The notes beneath the pieces were generated by a model. That model searched no databases. It saw nothing but the letters and a program-made list of their open reading frames with translations, and was not told where the DNA came from. Positions 1-13,259 of a DNA stretch of 64,000 nt are shown here, piece by piece. Within the stretch, counting starts at the first letter, position 1. Every line of letters begins with the position of its first letter. This DNA comes from Enoplosus armatus. Taxonomy: Eukaryota; Chordata; Actinopteri; Centrarchiformes; Enoplosidae. The stretch covers positions 8,570,548 through 8,634,547 of the forward strand of contig NC_092190.1 of the NCBI RefSeq assembly GCF_043641665.1, in the 5' to 3' direction. Position numbers and translations under genes: made by a program.

Positions 1-97
1 TTCATATTGCCAGTACAGACGTGAGAGTGGTATCGACCTTCTCAGCAAGAAATTTAATTAACATATTTCCCAAAATGTCAAACTATTCCTTTAACAT
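1..97 (-). repeat. Percomorph dispersed repeat A, 5' part, minus orientation
   Basis: On the minus strand this reads TTAAAGGAATAGTTTGACAT then TTGGGAAATATG, followed by GATACCACTCTCACGTCTGT. I know this as the head of a very common percomorph interspersed repeat. It runs off the window edge. Confidence 0.7.
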
Positions 98-974
98 ACA
101 GAAAAGGAGAAGGCATTTAGACATCCAGCTGATCGACACCAATAATGTCTCCAACAGGGTGACAAAGGATTTGATGTCTCTTGGGGTGCAGCGCAGAGGG
201 AGGGTGAAGGAAGGATCCCAAAGCAAGCAGAGAACAGGTTTTGTACAACTGTTTCTCTATCAGCCCTGCTGTGCTTCAGCCATTGGTTTGTTTTCCTTGG
301 CCCTTCTGTTGTTCAGTCGATCATATCTGTGGTCGACAGCGATAATGTTTTAGATACATGGTGCTGTGAGCAGGAAATCGTGGCTTACCAACCAATCTAG
401 GCAAGAATAACAATCAGGGCTCAACAGGAGAGCATGTTTTAAATCATCTGCGATTACGATACTCCTTTTAAAGAATCTCTTCATCACTTTTTCCTCCCTG
501 ATCTCCATGTTTTCTTTTCAATCTGTCAAACTTGATTCGCCTGTTATCCTTCCTCGTATTCTTTTCTTAACCTCTCCATCTACTTTATTTTCTCCACTGG
601 CTTAAAGATCTTAAATGATATTGTAGCCTGGCACATTCTTCGCTGCGTTCAAGTCCAACTGGCTGGGTGACATGTCATCTCCAACCTGATGGACTCTGTG
701 AGAAGTTCAGATCTGGCTGTCAGGGGTTGGAGGGAATATTATCCAAAGCATGAACTTGAACTAATCTTAACCTTTTGATGATTTTTAAAAATGAGAATTT
801 ATGAATCTTTATGTATTTTAAGAGATTTATGGAAAGGATGAATAATGTATTAGAATAAGTTGCACTTGAGATCTCTTTACCTTTCAAAACAATCACATTC
901 TTGAAACTGTTTCATTTGCTTTGAACAGTTGAGATTATCTCACCGTAAAGGCACATCATCTTTTACTTTATTTA
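98..974. other. Intergenic, nothing recognised
   Basis: Complex non-coding sequence with no open frame of coding character and no repeat I can name. Confidence 0.5.
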
Positions 975-1370
975 AAGGGATAATCTGACATTTTAGGACA
1001 TTTCGTTGGAAATAAAGTAACAAAATCCACCTACTAAAATGTAGAAATGACTAGTTGTGGTTTTACTGGGAATTATGTGTCAGATTATGTGTTCTTGGCT
1101 GGGCGCAGTGACTTCCTAATTTGCCAGGAAACCAGCAGAAACTCCAGAACATAACACATAAACACAATGTGTTGTTTTTACACCTCGTTTTTTGTAAGGA
1201 TTACACAAACGAGATAAAATGTGTTTATTAGTGTTAATGAGCATAAGAAGTGCTGGTAGGCAGGTTACCTTTTGAATAGAACCAGGCTAGCAGTTTCCAG
1301 TCTTTAAGCTAAGCTATGCTAACTGGCTACTGGCTGTAGCTTCCTATTTAACAGACAACTCTACCTCTCG
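975..1370. repeat. Two copies of repeat A, facing opposite ways
   Basis: 975-1115 is a plus-strand copy with a large internal deletion (head, then gttgtggttttactgg and cttggctgggcgcagt). 1150-1370 is a minus-strand copy; read in reverse it has agttagcatagcttagctt, agactggaaact, ctagcctggttct and gcctaccagcact. Their ends adjoin in inverted orientation. Confidence 0.65.
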
Positions 1371-3156
1371 GTAAAAAGACTCAATAATGGATAAATACAT
1401 GAAATTGATATTTTTTGTAGTCTGCCATGTATTTACAATGAGATCATATGCCCTAGGAGTTAGTTGTGTGGTGCAAAACATGATATTTTTTTTAAGCTCA
1501 GCTGCACTCATTTTAAATAAAATCTTGGGTGCAACAGCACTTTCATGAAGCCATCTTTCCATCTTTGTGTTGGGTTTTTTAATAGATCAGAGGGCTCTCT
1601 GTTCTCTTCAGGAAGCCCCTTGGCCAACTGCTGATCTTAGCAATGCTGATATTTCTTGGTTTCCAGCCAATAGTAAGAGTTGTTTCTGAAAGTCATATGG
1701 AAACCAGATGGTCCTTTGCCCAAACAAATCGTCCAAGACTTTAACCAGTGTGTGTAATCAAGAGATTGTGGCTTACACAGCAACCTGTCAACTGAAGATA
1801 AACAACCCAGTCTTGTATGTTGTATCATCATATGTATGTGTGTATGTAACTTAGATCTCTTCGTGTCCAGGTTGTCCTTCACCGTTGTGGATCTTTCTTC
1901 ATTGTTTGTTGACACACGCTGTGGTTTGCATCATGCTTCAGTGAAAGCTGCCCACACACATCCATCTACTGGTAATATAATGAAGGTTGGAGGCTAAATG
2001 TGAAAGTATTGTGCATCTGCGTGTGTATGTTTGCAGTGTGTCTGGGTATGGTGTGTGCAGAGTCGGCCAGGTGGATTAAGGAATGTTATGGAAAATTAAA
2101 AAGGCCTGTGAGGGAGAAGGGCCAGTTGGGGTGACTGTGGCATTTGGAAGCAGGGGCCGTTTTTCCAATCTGTCCACCGTTTGCCTGCTGGTCACCTGCT
2201 CACAATTAGACCTGGATGTCTTCGCTCTTCTCTCCGTCTATGGCCTCAGTAATCATTGTCCAGACGGGCCCTCTCACACATGTCAAGGACTGGACTCAAA
2301 GCAATATAGTACAGCTCAGAAATACACTTTCATGTCAATGAATTTAGCTTTATGTCTTTGCTATCAAACATGCAGCACTTCATATAATTATCTTCTTAAC
2401 CTACATATTCAGTTTGAGATCCTTCATCCTTCTCCCAGAGACTTGGGAGAACAGGTAGTGGGGAACGCCATGTCATACAGATAATATTATGAGCAACCAC
2501 GAGGGAGAAAACATTCACGTCAGCTTTGTAGTTGTAGTTGGGAATTCCGACAAATCTATGGTGTCAAATTGAGCTCAGAGGAATGTCAATGTAAAAAACA
2601 CAACTTACAACATTTAAAATGATGTAAATGTGGTATCTAAACCATGAGCGTAAACCCAAAACTGTAAACAGAAAGACTAATTATGTAAATGAAAACCATC
2701 ATTTGTCTGGTTTCACTTGTTAATGAACTGCTGTGTGTGTGATACAATAAAGGGCTAATTTCAGCTGCATTTGTCTGGTGTTACTAAAAAGCTAGAGCTA
2801 TAGCAACATGTTAGCGTTGGTCAGTTGGTAACGAAGGGATTCACTAACTAGCTTATTTAGCTAGAACAAATGTATGTAGAAAATTAATTTAATTAATTCA
2901 CCAAATGCATTTTTAGAACATTGAGGATGCGTTTGGCCACTCAAATTATTGTTAGTTTATACCTTTTTATATTGATTGTTTCCCAAACTTAGTGTCTCTT
3001 TGAATTGCTATTCTGCTGATTCAAATTTGTAAACAAGATGGTCCTCTAAGCACAATTCACCTCAAACGCACCTTTTCAGTTTCCAGCTGGATAAAAATCA
3101 TGTGCCTGTACAGATGGAGCTACTCTGGTGTACATTTCTTCTTCAGTCAAATGTCT

Positions 3157-3192
<36 letters not shown>

Positions 3193-5805
3193 TCCATATG
3201 GATATCTGGATCTGTTCTTACCTTAGTTACTATTAGATTGGTTGAATTAAACATCTGTAGCAAGTTTGATTTGAAATTAGAAGAAGACTCAAAGTGAGAG
3301 AGCAGATAACAAAGACAAGACTATTTTTGTTATCTTGCATTGCAGACTATCCTGTGGTTTCAGTTGCTGATGTTTAGCTTGTTCTTCAGCCTTGCGTAGA
3401 GCAAACACACAACATGATACAACAGATGCATATCATTCACGATGTTATCTTTCTGATTTTGACAACAATTACCACAAGCTTTCTGAAACACGCAGCTATT
3501 ACATGCAAAGTGACTTGTGTGTTCAAGATAAAAAAAAGAGGAATAAATAAATGGTATAGACTTAACTGAAAGGGTGAAGAGTTATTGGAAAGAGTCCAAC
3601 ACCAGAACCAGAACCAGGGTCTAGAGTTCAGCCCAACTGTCTGGCAAACGCTCCAGCAGGTACTACCTGAGGCTGGCTGTTTCAAATCCTCTTTTCAGTG
3701 GCTGGAAACTATTTTAATGGGAAACACAGGGATGGATAATAAAAAAAAAGAGTTAAGAGTTAGAACTTCCCTCTTCTCCAGGCCCAATTAGATGTTGGCC
3801 TGTTTCTGTCAGGAATCTTTCAGCAGTTTTTTGGGGAATCGTAGTTTATTACACCAGCAGCACATCTCTCCACAGCGGTGAGTATACGATCCCCTGAGAG
3901 AAGTAGAGGAAAGAGAGGATTAAAAAAAATCCCCAGCTCACTATTGACACTTGTGTTTGATGTGACGTGCCAGTCAAAATACCCCGTTTGTTAATGAAGT
4001 GAGGTATTACGCAATAATTGCTCCTGGTAAATTGCTGGATAATGTGCTCATTTGTATCAAATTAAATGCAATCAGGCATTAGCATGGTCATTACAGACCT
4101 GGCCCCGACTGCTGCCATGGAGAATATCTCCCACATGCTGCACATGATGTCAGGTTATCTGTAGTTCACTGCAGCATATTCTACCTCTATTTACTGTGGG
4201 AGCTTTGCAGGTGTGTATACATTAATTTTTCTCTGATGGTTTTCACTTGTGTTCCCTTCTGACAATGGATAACGTCTGTGCTTACTTTTATAAGAACATT
4301 ATCTGAAAACAAAACCTGCAAGACAAACAAAATAAGTAAATATGGATTACTTGTGCCCGTGTTTGTGATTTATTTATTTATTTTTAGCCTGAGGAAGACT
4401 GGTGTGCAGTCCAGTTCATGTTTTAATCAATGTAGCGCTTCCTCTCCAGTTTTCTTATAGTAAGTGTGGATGTTGTGAATTGAATAATATGAATTTTGTA
4501 GTATATGTATAAAATTGTTCAACTTGGATGCGAGTGTCCTGGAGTGCACCAACAAGAAACATTAAAAGAAAACCCCACACACTTCAAAGGAATGAACACC
4601 CAGATGATGAAATACTGTAAAGGTGACAAAATGTTCCTTGTGATGAATTGCATCTCAAGCAAATTGAAAGTCTTTCTCTGCAAGTAGATTTTTATGGCAA
4701 ACTGAAACAAATAGCTTCCTGGAAGTTGGGAAAATCAATTAAAAAACCTTTACGGTGTGCTTTGGAAAATGGAAAGTAAAACAGCAGTTAATGGGCTAAG
4801 ACATGCAAAACCACTGACATGTCATTTGTTTCTATGGACCAAAGAATTAATAATAACTTATCATTGCCCTCAGCTCTGGGTTTCCACTGCATGAGGTAGG
4901 ATAGTTCTGATATTTATTCTTTCTCCTTTAAAGGTCTTTGGTGGATGGTAAAAGTCATCGCTTGGGAGTATCCCTAAACCCTGAATGCCCTCACTGTAAC
5001 AGTCTGTTATCCACACATCCATATGCATTATGTGTAAGGATTTGTTGCTGCTCTTGAAGCTGTCCGGTGAAGCTGATAAGTAATCGTTACATGTTGAATA
5101 TTTTCCAAATGCTTCAAGTCACAGTCACAATTGTTCCCCAGCTTGTATCATTTGCAATTGTCCCCTGCAGAACAAGAAATCCAGTCTCCATGTGAGTCCA
5201 TGTGAATGAGAATGGAGTGTTTTTATCATTAGGAGAGATTAAAAACATAGTAAACAACCACAGACCACTGGCTCATGAGTCTCCCTGCCAGTTTAAGAAT
5301 ATCCCTGTGCAGCAGGAATGCTGCTTCAAGCAACGTCTTTGCTTCACTGGCTCATCATCAGCTGTCCTTTAAATTCACTTCACATGCTGCTCCTGAGGAC
5401 ACACAGACTGTTTTAACTTAACAGAATATGCAGCAGTGTCCATGCTGATTGGACTCATCACATCCAGATCTCAGTCTGCGTCCAGTTAGTGCTGAGTGTC
5501 AGGGTGATTGTGAACAAATCCCACTTATTGTAATTTTAGCCATCATTCCTATTGGTGGTTTAATGGGTGCAGCAGTGCCATGGTGTCTGTTTGCTCAGTT
5601 TGTATGGTCGTTGTTGAATTTTTCATGGTTTTTGCCAACTGTTCTTATCTGTTTTTCCCACTGTCAAACAGAGAAATGTACTAAATTAGGTGGTAAATCA
5701 CTGGTAACAGAAAAGTCTGTCTGTTCGGTATAACAAAGTATAATCGAGAGCTTCAGATCATGTCTTCTGGTTCACTTCTTAGAGTACAGAACATATAAAA
5801 AAGAA
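1371..5805. other. Intergenic, no gene; microsatellite and a possible conserved element
   Basis: No coding exon found on either strand. It contains the CA repeat at 3163-3189. The part 3960-4160 has unusually complex, non-repetitive sequence with ATTA/TAAT cores and could be a conserved non-coding element. Confidence 0.5.
3163..3189. repeat. (AC)n microsatellite
   Basis: Uninterrupted alternating A and C, 27 bases. Confidence 0.95.
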
Positions 5806-5905
5806 CTAGGGATGGGTACCGAAACCCGGTATTAAACAGGCCCTGGGGCTGAATTATTATAAAGACATAGTATCGATAAGCAGCAACATTATCAGTTATC
5901 GTTAT
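5806..5905 (+). repeat. Dispersed repeat fragment with CTAGGGATGGGTACCGA-type head
   Basis: The sequence ctagggatgggtaccgaaac, then ccggtattaaacaggcccc-like bases and agtatcgataagcagcaaca, matches my memory of a widespread teleost interspersed repeat. Its far end could not be placed; it may continue towards 6500. Confidence 0.45.
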
Positions 5906-8326
5906 TTCTCTTTATAAAAAGTAACCATTAGCCAGCTGATTGTGTAGTTATAAATATGAGTGCGTTCATAACAAAAACAACCGATAAGAGTACTTTTAAA
6001 GTAGAAGAAAAATAAAGTATACCCACTCAGAAGCTAATGTCTTAAAGCTGCTACAATCGGTATTTTTATAATAACAAATGCATGATAAACATAATTGCTT
6101 GACTGTCAGGTTAGCCAGACATATTTGGAAGAGAAAACGCACACACTCAATGTCTGTTCTAAACATTTATCACAGTTTACAGACTGACTTCCAGGTTGAA
6201 CTTTGACCCTCTGTACTTACCGTAGCAGTTTTCCTGTGCAATGAGGGATTAATACTGACAATCCTGCTGTGCTTACTTGTGGTGTCACCTCCCCAAAAGG
6301 TTTTATAGATAATCTGGTGTAATTGTTAGCTTGTCTCCATCCTGTATGATCATCAGACTGCTCATGTTTCTCGCCCTGTCTGATTTCTTTTAAGTGACGT
6401 CATGTTTCCAAATCTCAAAAATTAACTGGTGTAACGTGAGAACAGCGTTATTGTTAACAGGTGAAAACGTCATAGATAAGACCCAAGTTGTAATACATCT
6501 GAATTTCCCTTTAAGTTCCTTGTGGCCTCTCTCTTTCGTCAACTAGATTCAGTGAAGTTATATATTCCCCTATCAGTTCTGGTGCTGGACAAACTCCTTG
6601 TTAGGAGAGGGACCTCTGGAGTTTTTTGGGTAAAGTTGGAGGAATTTTCTGTGTGATTCCTAAAGGCAGCCTATAAGAAAATGTGCTTCTGTATTTACTT
6701 CTTCTATTTCACACTGGGCACAGAAATGTTTTAATTGTTGTTTTCTATGTCTTAAACAATCCTATTATTTCTGTCTCTTCTTTCGTTCCCTTCATCTGTC
6801 ATTTTATGAATATCGTGCCAGGACACTAACACTAACCAGCTCTGCTGCAGCGCCAACCTTGCACTGTTTGACATGAAGACAAATGGATGAAACCCTACAG
6901 AGACACCTGTTGAGAGTTATATGTATCTCCTGTGAGGTCGAACAAGGACTGCTGTGTATCCATGAAGTGCCTCTTACTTCATCGTCTGTCACATGTTGAT
7001 TTACTCTGGTTCAAATCCAGGTAAATACTTCATTTTTTTTCTACCTCACAATCCAGATGGTTTAACAGATAAATGAAGGGGTATAAAAAGGGAAAGAAGG
7101 AGCAATTAGTTTCTGTAGAAAGTGTAACACTGCCGATTTTCAGGCTGTTACATCATTTACTGTAAACTGTGGCGTTTGTATTCTGTTCAGTAAGTGTGAA
7201 ATGATGGGATGTGGAGTGGCTGATTATTTTCCACAGACCAGTGCACTGCCTTCCCGTTTGCTTTCACCTACTGAGCTGGGGCTGTGCGAACTATGTTCAA
7301 ATCTCTCCTGTCTTCCTCCATTCTGTCTTCCAGAGCCTGTCTTAGTTTGATCCCATGGTTTATTTGTCTTAATCACCCAGAGGAACAAAGACAGAGCTGA
7401 GACCAAAAGAAGGATTTAGTACAATCATATTAGCAAGCCAGGAAAACAAACTCACTTCAATCAGAGGTTGTGTCTCCTTCTTTTGCTTCTTTGTCTGTCT
7501 ACCTCTCCCCGACTCTTTTCTAATGGTTTATTTTCCTGTCGTCGAGTTCTGACGCTATTTCAAGATGGCTCTAAACTAGCTTAGCATGGGGCGATATGTC
7601 ATTGTGATCGAAAGACAGCATTAAAAATACATTAAGCTTACATTTTGCCTGCATAAGCATTCACTCATCATCCAAAAGTTTTCCTGGGTGAGACAATGGA
7701 TACTGTTGTACTAACGTCATCTCACAAAGTGCAGCGTTAACTTTCACAATAACACAAACGATGAAGTGCAGGGACGCGCACTGTGTGCAAACACATCAAA
7801 ACAATTTATCTGTTGGCTTCTGAAGGCCTCCTGTGTTTGCTCCGCTGTGTGCACACTGACCCATTCTGCAGCACTCGTGTACAGTACAAGACTGCCCTCC
7901 CATAGTCTGCCAATGTTCCACTATAAAACATTATTTCAGAAATGTGTCTTAACCTTAAAACTAAATATGATGCTGGGTTTTTACTTGAAAGGAGGCAGAG
8001 GTGAGTGGTTTTCAGTGTGTCAAGGCCTGAAAATGACTTCAGCATGATGTGCAGCTGCTATGTGATTTTAGTCATAAATGTGTTACGTAAAGTATTGCTG
8101 TTTTAACTATTGTCAAGGATGCACCCTCTTCCCTGTTTGACTGCTCTGTGTTTTGCATTTGGATGCTTAATGGACTAGTGGAATCATGGGGAATGCAGTC
8201 CATACTGTAATACATAATGCTTGAGTGGTTAATAACACACCTCATTGACCCTCAAGTTGTGTTTGTATACTTTTCCTCTTACTCACAGAGCACAAATGTT
8301 TTTCTGCTTTGACCTTTGGACCCTGT
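5906..8326. other. Intergenic, nothing recognised
   Basis: AT-rich sequence without coding exons or a nameable complete repeat. The first part may be the remainder of the repeat at 5806. Confidence 0.45.
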
Positions 8327-8560
8327 TAAAGGACTAGTTTAACATTTTGGGAAATGCGTTTATTCACTTTCTATCAAGCTTGAGTCAGCAGCCAGTTAGC
8401 TTAACTTAGCAGAATGGCTGGAAACCGAGAAACGGCTAGCCTGGCTCTGTTCAAAGGTAGAAAATCCACCTGCCAGCGCCTCTAAATTAAGATGATATAT
8501 CTTGTTGGTTTGTACAAAAACCAAAAACAACACGTTTCTGGAGTCACTGTGCTATGGAAG
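8327..8560 (+). repeat. Percomorph dispersed repeat A, plus orientation
   Basis: It starts aaggactagtttaacatttt, then has gcagccagttagcttaactt, ctggaaaccgagaaacgg, ctagcctggctctgttcaaa and ccacctgccagcgcctctaa. An internal part of the head is deleted. Confidence 0.75.
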
Positions 8561-11500
8561 TCTGACAAGACGCAACATTAGCCTTCATTTGGAGTTGTGT
8601 CTCTGGCAAACCTGAAGAATGTCAGTCCAATATTCACTCTCTTTAGCTGCCCCTTTAGCTGCTAAATGCTCCACTTTGTTCACCTGCTAGTTGCTAACTT
8701 CATCTGCCTGCCGTTTGTAGAGCTTTTTTGCTGAAAACAGCTGCCAGCTGCAGCTGAAAATGATGCTGATGGTATTAGTGAATGTGAATTTGCAGGCTGT
8801 AAAACCAGAACAATAAGCTGAAACTCTATAAAGCTGAGGGGAGCTACAGAGTCGGGTGATAATTCTCTGTGGGTTCATGACTACAAGTGACTTCTTTCAC
8901 ATGCAAGCAGTTGTGATCCATTATTGATGTTAAAAATTATATTGGTTATAGCTGCTTTATTGCACAGACATGTGAGTGTTATCATCATCTTGACGAACTT
9001 TTGGCAAGAAGTATTTCCCAAAAAGTTTTTTAAGGGAAAAAGAGCATGTGTACAGAGGTCAATCTGCATCTACATCACATGTGTATTGCAGGATTGTCAA
9101 AACTATTGGGTGTGAAATAACAGTGCAGTAGCAGAGCAGAAAGTGTGTAAAAAGTTGGACTTTTATGATACCGACATCTGTGTGTTTGTGTATCGGCGCC
9201 TCTGAGCCAGATTCTTACTTAATGCCTGTGGATTTGTCTAGTATCCTATCTGCTGTCAGCTGTAAGCTGCACGCCTGATCCCCCCATGTAATGTGGTTAT
9301 TTATCTTTCAGATGGAAGATCCATCCTGACAAGCGTACTCACATACATAAAGTATGCACGCTTGCACAGACACAGTGAGCGTGCACACACATATATACAA
9401 ACCAAGGCACACAAAATGAGAACCACATTGAGCTTTTGGTCGCTCTCTTCTGCTCTCTGAGACAAATTTAGAGTGGATGAATTATATTTGTCTCTTTTCT
9501 CTGTTCTCTAGTCCCCCTAAATCCTTCTGCTTCATCATTCAGAACACTGCTGTACCCCATGGCTTTCCAGAAAGAAAGATTTGCTGATTGCCACATGGCA
9601 GTTGGCAATAACACTGTCTTGTCTATCAAACGTCATCATATTGTGCTTGTGGGTCTCTTTTTCATAGAGGAATTACTGGTTCTGGCCTGTGGTGTAAATG
9701 TGAACATTTTGAACATACTGATCAAGAATTGTCTGTTCTGTAGGTTTTTGACTTCAGCAGATGTGGAAAGATGCACGTATGTTTTTCACCTGTTCTTTGT
9801 GAGTATGTGAAGTTTTAACATTGTGTAGTTGTTGAGCAACCGCCACAACAACTGTTCCAGTAATCAGCAATGAAGTCATCCTCTGGGTGCATCCAGGTAC
9901 CGCTGCGATTTTTATATTTACGACTTAATATTGTTATCAGAAACATGACAGGGTGATCTGAGAGGCTGCTATTATCTGCACATGAAAAACAAAACGTGTG
10001 GATGTTTAAGTGAAACTGACTGAGCCTGTGACCTCTGAGAAACTGTGTGAATATTTGGAAGAATATTTCATACATCATATTTTCCACTTTGCTACAGAAT
10101 GCAGAGCGGAGCCCGTTTATCTGGCAGGAAAACCAGACTTACTGCACTACCACACATCCTGACAGGCACATAATAAATTTCCAAAAATGGAGCAGGGGCA
10201 GAAGTCAGAGGCATTCTTTGAAAATATGCATCAGAATAGAGGTTATAATATAGAAATGTGGTGCTATAGTGATGACAGAAGAGCGTGATTTCTGTGGTGT
10301 GGCATGAAGTATGAGAAGTATGAGTCTTTTAACGTCTGCAACATTTTCATCCTCAAACTGCTCTGACCTGGTATGGAAGTCTGTAACTTAATAAGCTACT
10401 CCATTTATGGCATCAGCAGATTGGAAAAAGTGAGTGGAAAAAAATCTAAATTATTGTCTTTTTCCATACTCAAAATCACAACCAGTCCAAGTAGGGAAAC
10501 TTGCACACACTCGACTGAGCTGTGAAAGACCTTCTGCTCTTGGCCACAGCAGCAAACATTTTCCAATCGCCCGCACCGACTGGAAGGAAGAAATTGAGGA
10601 TTATGCAAAAAAAACCCAAAAGAAAACAATCATCTTAAAATTTTAACATATCATTTTCATATTGAGAAAGATTTTGGTGAGTGTTTTTCCACCTGGGTAA
10701 AGGTGATCCTTCCTCAGGGAGCGTAGTGGCTATTAGTATGTGGATGAGAAGGAGAAAATCCTATTGTTTCCTTTAGTATCATCAACCTTACGGAAGGTGA
10801 CATACGCGTAAACTGATGTGTGTCCATTTTTTGTACCCATCCCTGACACAGTTTTCCTGCTGCGTGGCGCATGTTGGCAGGTGGAGCTGATGATGTGTTG
10901 AAAAGCAATAAAATGAAGGAAAGGAATGACAGATCTGTGATGACAAAAGCAGAGCAAGGACAGCGTGCCTGACCCATTCTCCTCTATCCTACGCATCCTT
11001 CACAAACCCCAGAGGGAAGAAAGAAGAGCCGGAAAAGGATCATGGTTGCAAGAGGGGTATAAAAGATACCAGGGAAAGAAAAGGAGGAGGACACACTGAT
11101 GATTTCCTCAAAGCTTTCTATTCATTCTGGCATGAAGGGTCATTTTTAAAATTAACAAAGTGTAGAGTGGAAGTATTTTAGTAATTAAAGCAAATTTGCA
11201 TTCAAACTTGGTGATAAGCACACATGTGTATTCCTTCACAATAGAAGACAGAAGCAAGGCTGCAATCTGGTAACAAGTAACATAAAGGAAAACCTGAAGA
11301 CCTGAAAATCTCACCTGCACTCAAAAAGGGATCCTGAAAACCTCAAGAAAGAGTTGTATATCTCAAAGTCTTCCGGCTTTATTGACTGGATAAAAAGTAC
11401 TCCGGTGTATAAAAGTACTTATTTTGTCAGTGCTACACAGATGAGAACCTGAGAGACTGAAACATTGCGACTCCATCCACCTGTTGTTATGCGCATTTTC

Positions 11501-12062
11501 AATTTGTGTATAAAAGACATGAGTGGAAACACCAGAAATTTGAAAAAGTGAAAATTTGTACTAACTTTGGATGGAAATGTGACCAGTGTCTTTCATGATG
11601 CAACCACTGGGAAGCACCAATTCGGTGGACTTTCATGGACTTTCAAGCTTTTCTTTAACAAACAAAAACGGAGCAATGTATCATCTGGCGGGAGAAGAGG
11701 GCCAAAAGGAAAGAGGCAGAAAGCTGAAAGACTGAAATACACTTTCCACAAATTGTCCAAACTATTCAAGCGTTAGAGAACATTCTCTCTAAATCTGTTT
11801 ATAATTGATCCTGGATTCCAGAATTGACAAATGGCAATAAAATCGCATTCATTAGAGGGGAAATAAAAGAACATTTCTGGCTGCTAGAAATGTCACTTCC
11901 TGCCACAATAAAAAAAAAACTTTAATTTAACTGCACAGAAAGACTGAGAGGGAGAGAGAGTCCCCTTTCAAAAGCCCTTCAGGGTGTCACAACTGGTAAC
12001 ACAAATTAGGTCAGGTAGAGAGTTAGAGGCAAATTATGACTGATCCCAACGGTTGAAGCGTC
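8561..12062. other. Intergenic, no gene recognised
   Basis: Open frames here are short with no conserved character. No repeat could be named with confidence. Confidence 0.5.
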
Positions 12063-13259
12063 TAAGAGGTCAATTCTACTGTTGAAAAAATAAAAGCACA
12101 TAAGTATTATCAGTAAAATGTACTTAAAGTATCAAAAGTAAAAATGCTTATTCTGCAGAAAAATGGCCTGTGTCTGTGAAACATGATTTGATCAGTAAAT
12201 ACTGTTGCGTCAATTCATAAGAATGCAGCATTTTACTGTTGTAGTTGTTTAAGGTGAAGCTAGTTTTAACCCTTTCATGCATGTATTATGACAGCCTCAG
12301 GATTTCAGAGTGTTTTTATTTCTCTTTAGGCATGAAAAAAAAAATCCACTCGGGTGGACAGCATGCGTTTGAGTTTTCAACTGAAGAAATATGTATTTAA
12401 CACACCAATGAATAAAATGGAAATTTTAACAGTTGTATTACTCCTTAAATTTTATTTACCTGCAAAGGTGTCCTACTATAGAAGGATTGGCAAGGTATTC
12501 CTGAGCTGCCCAGCGTTCCTGGCCTTCCGTTGGCCATCTTGGTTTTGAGACATTTGTGTTGCACTTACAACGGCTGGCCAGTAGGTGGCAGCGTATGGGA
12601 TGACGCATCAGCGTCAACTGTGGTGGTTGATGTGCAACTACACCATTAAAACCCATGCAGATACAAGAAAACAGCTTTTGAATAGCTGTCCACTGTAGTG
12701 ACCACTATGCGTGAAAGGGTTAACTACTTTATATACAGTTTGGTAGTTTAGTCCCGTGTTTCCCAATTTAGGGGTTGGGCCCCTCCAAAGGGCCACAGGA
12801 TGAATCTGAGGGGTCTTCAGATGATTAAAACTTCTGCTGCACAAATTTGTATTCAGTTTTTGGACTTTTCTCTTTTTTCCCTCTTTTGTTTTTGTGAAAC
12901 ATTTGAATAATTTCACCTCTATGGGCCTCAAACAGTTAACTAGATAAAAATCTGAGAAGTTTAAAAGGGAAATCTCTCTTTGGTGGAACTGCTAACAACT
13001 CATAGACATCTGGAGGGGTCACAAACCAAAAAAGTTGTTTAACAATGCATTGTATTTTCTAAATTTATCATATGTAAAAATTTAATCTGAAAAGTCTGTG
13101 AGATAAATGTAGTGGAGTAGAAAGTACAACATTTCCCTCTGAAATGTAGTGGAGTAGAAGTATAAGTAAAATGTAAATATTCTAGTGAAGTACAAGTACC
13201 TCAAAATTATACTTAAGTACAGTACTTGAGTGATTGTATTTAGTTACTTTCTACCACTG
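12063..13259 (+). repeat. Teleost dispersed repeat B (aagtacttgag type), split by a younger insertion
   Basis: The right part holds gtagtggagtagaaagtaca, ttccctctgaaatgtagtgg, and the hallmark aagtacagtacttgagtgat ending tagttactttctaccactg. The left part holds atactgttgcgtcaattcat, gcagcattttactgttgtag and gtgaagctagtttt. Together they are a very abundant teleost repeat, probably a non-autonomous hAT element, which is an assignment from memory. The left terminus is not preserved. A second block (12754-13040) with ggcccctccaaagggccaca is part of longer versions or another insertion. Confidence 0.65.
12270..12719. mobile_element. piggyBac-like MITE, 450 bp, TTAA-flanked
   Basis: Left end CCCTTTCATGCAT and right end ATGCGTGAAAGGG are inverted repeats with one mismatch over 13 bases. 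TTAA stands directly outside both (12266-12269 and 12720-12723). A CCCT start with TTAA target sites is the mark of piggyBac elements. The interior codes nothing, so it is non-autonomous. Removing it and one TTAA rejoins gctagttttaa with ctactttatata of the host repeat. Confidence 0.85.
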
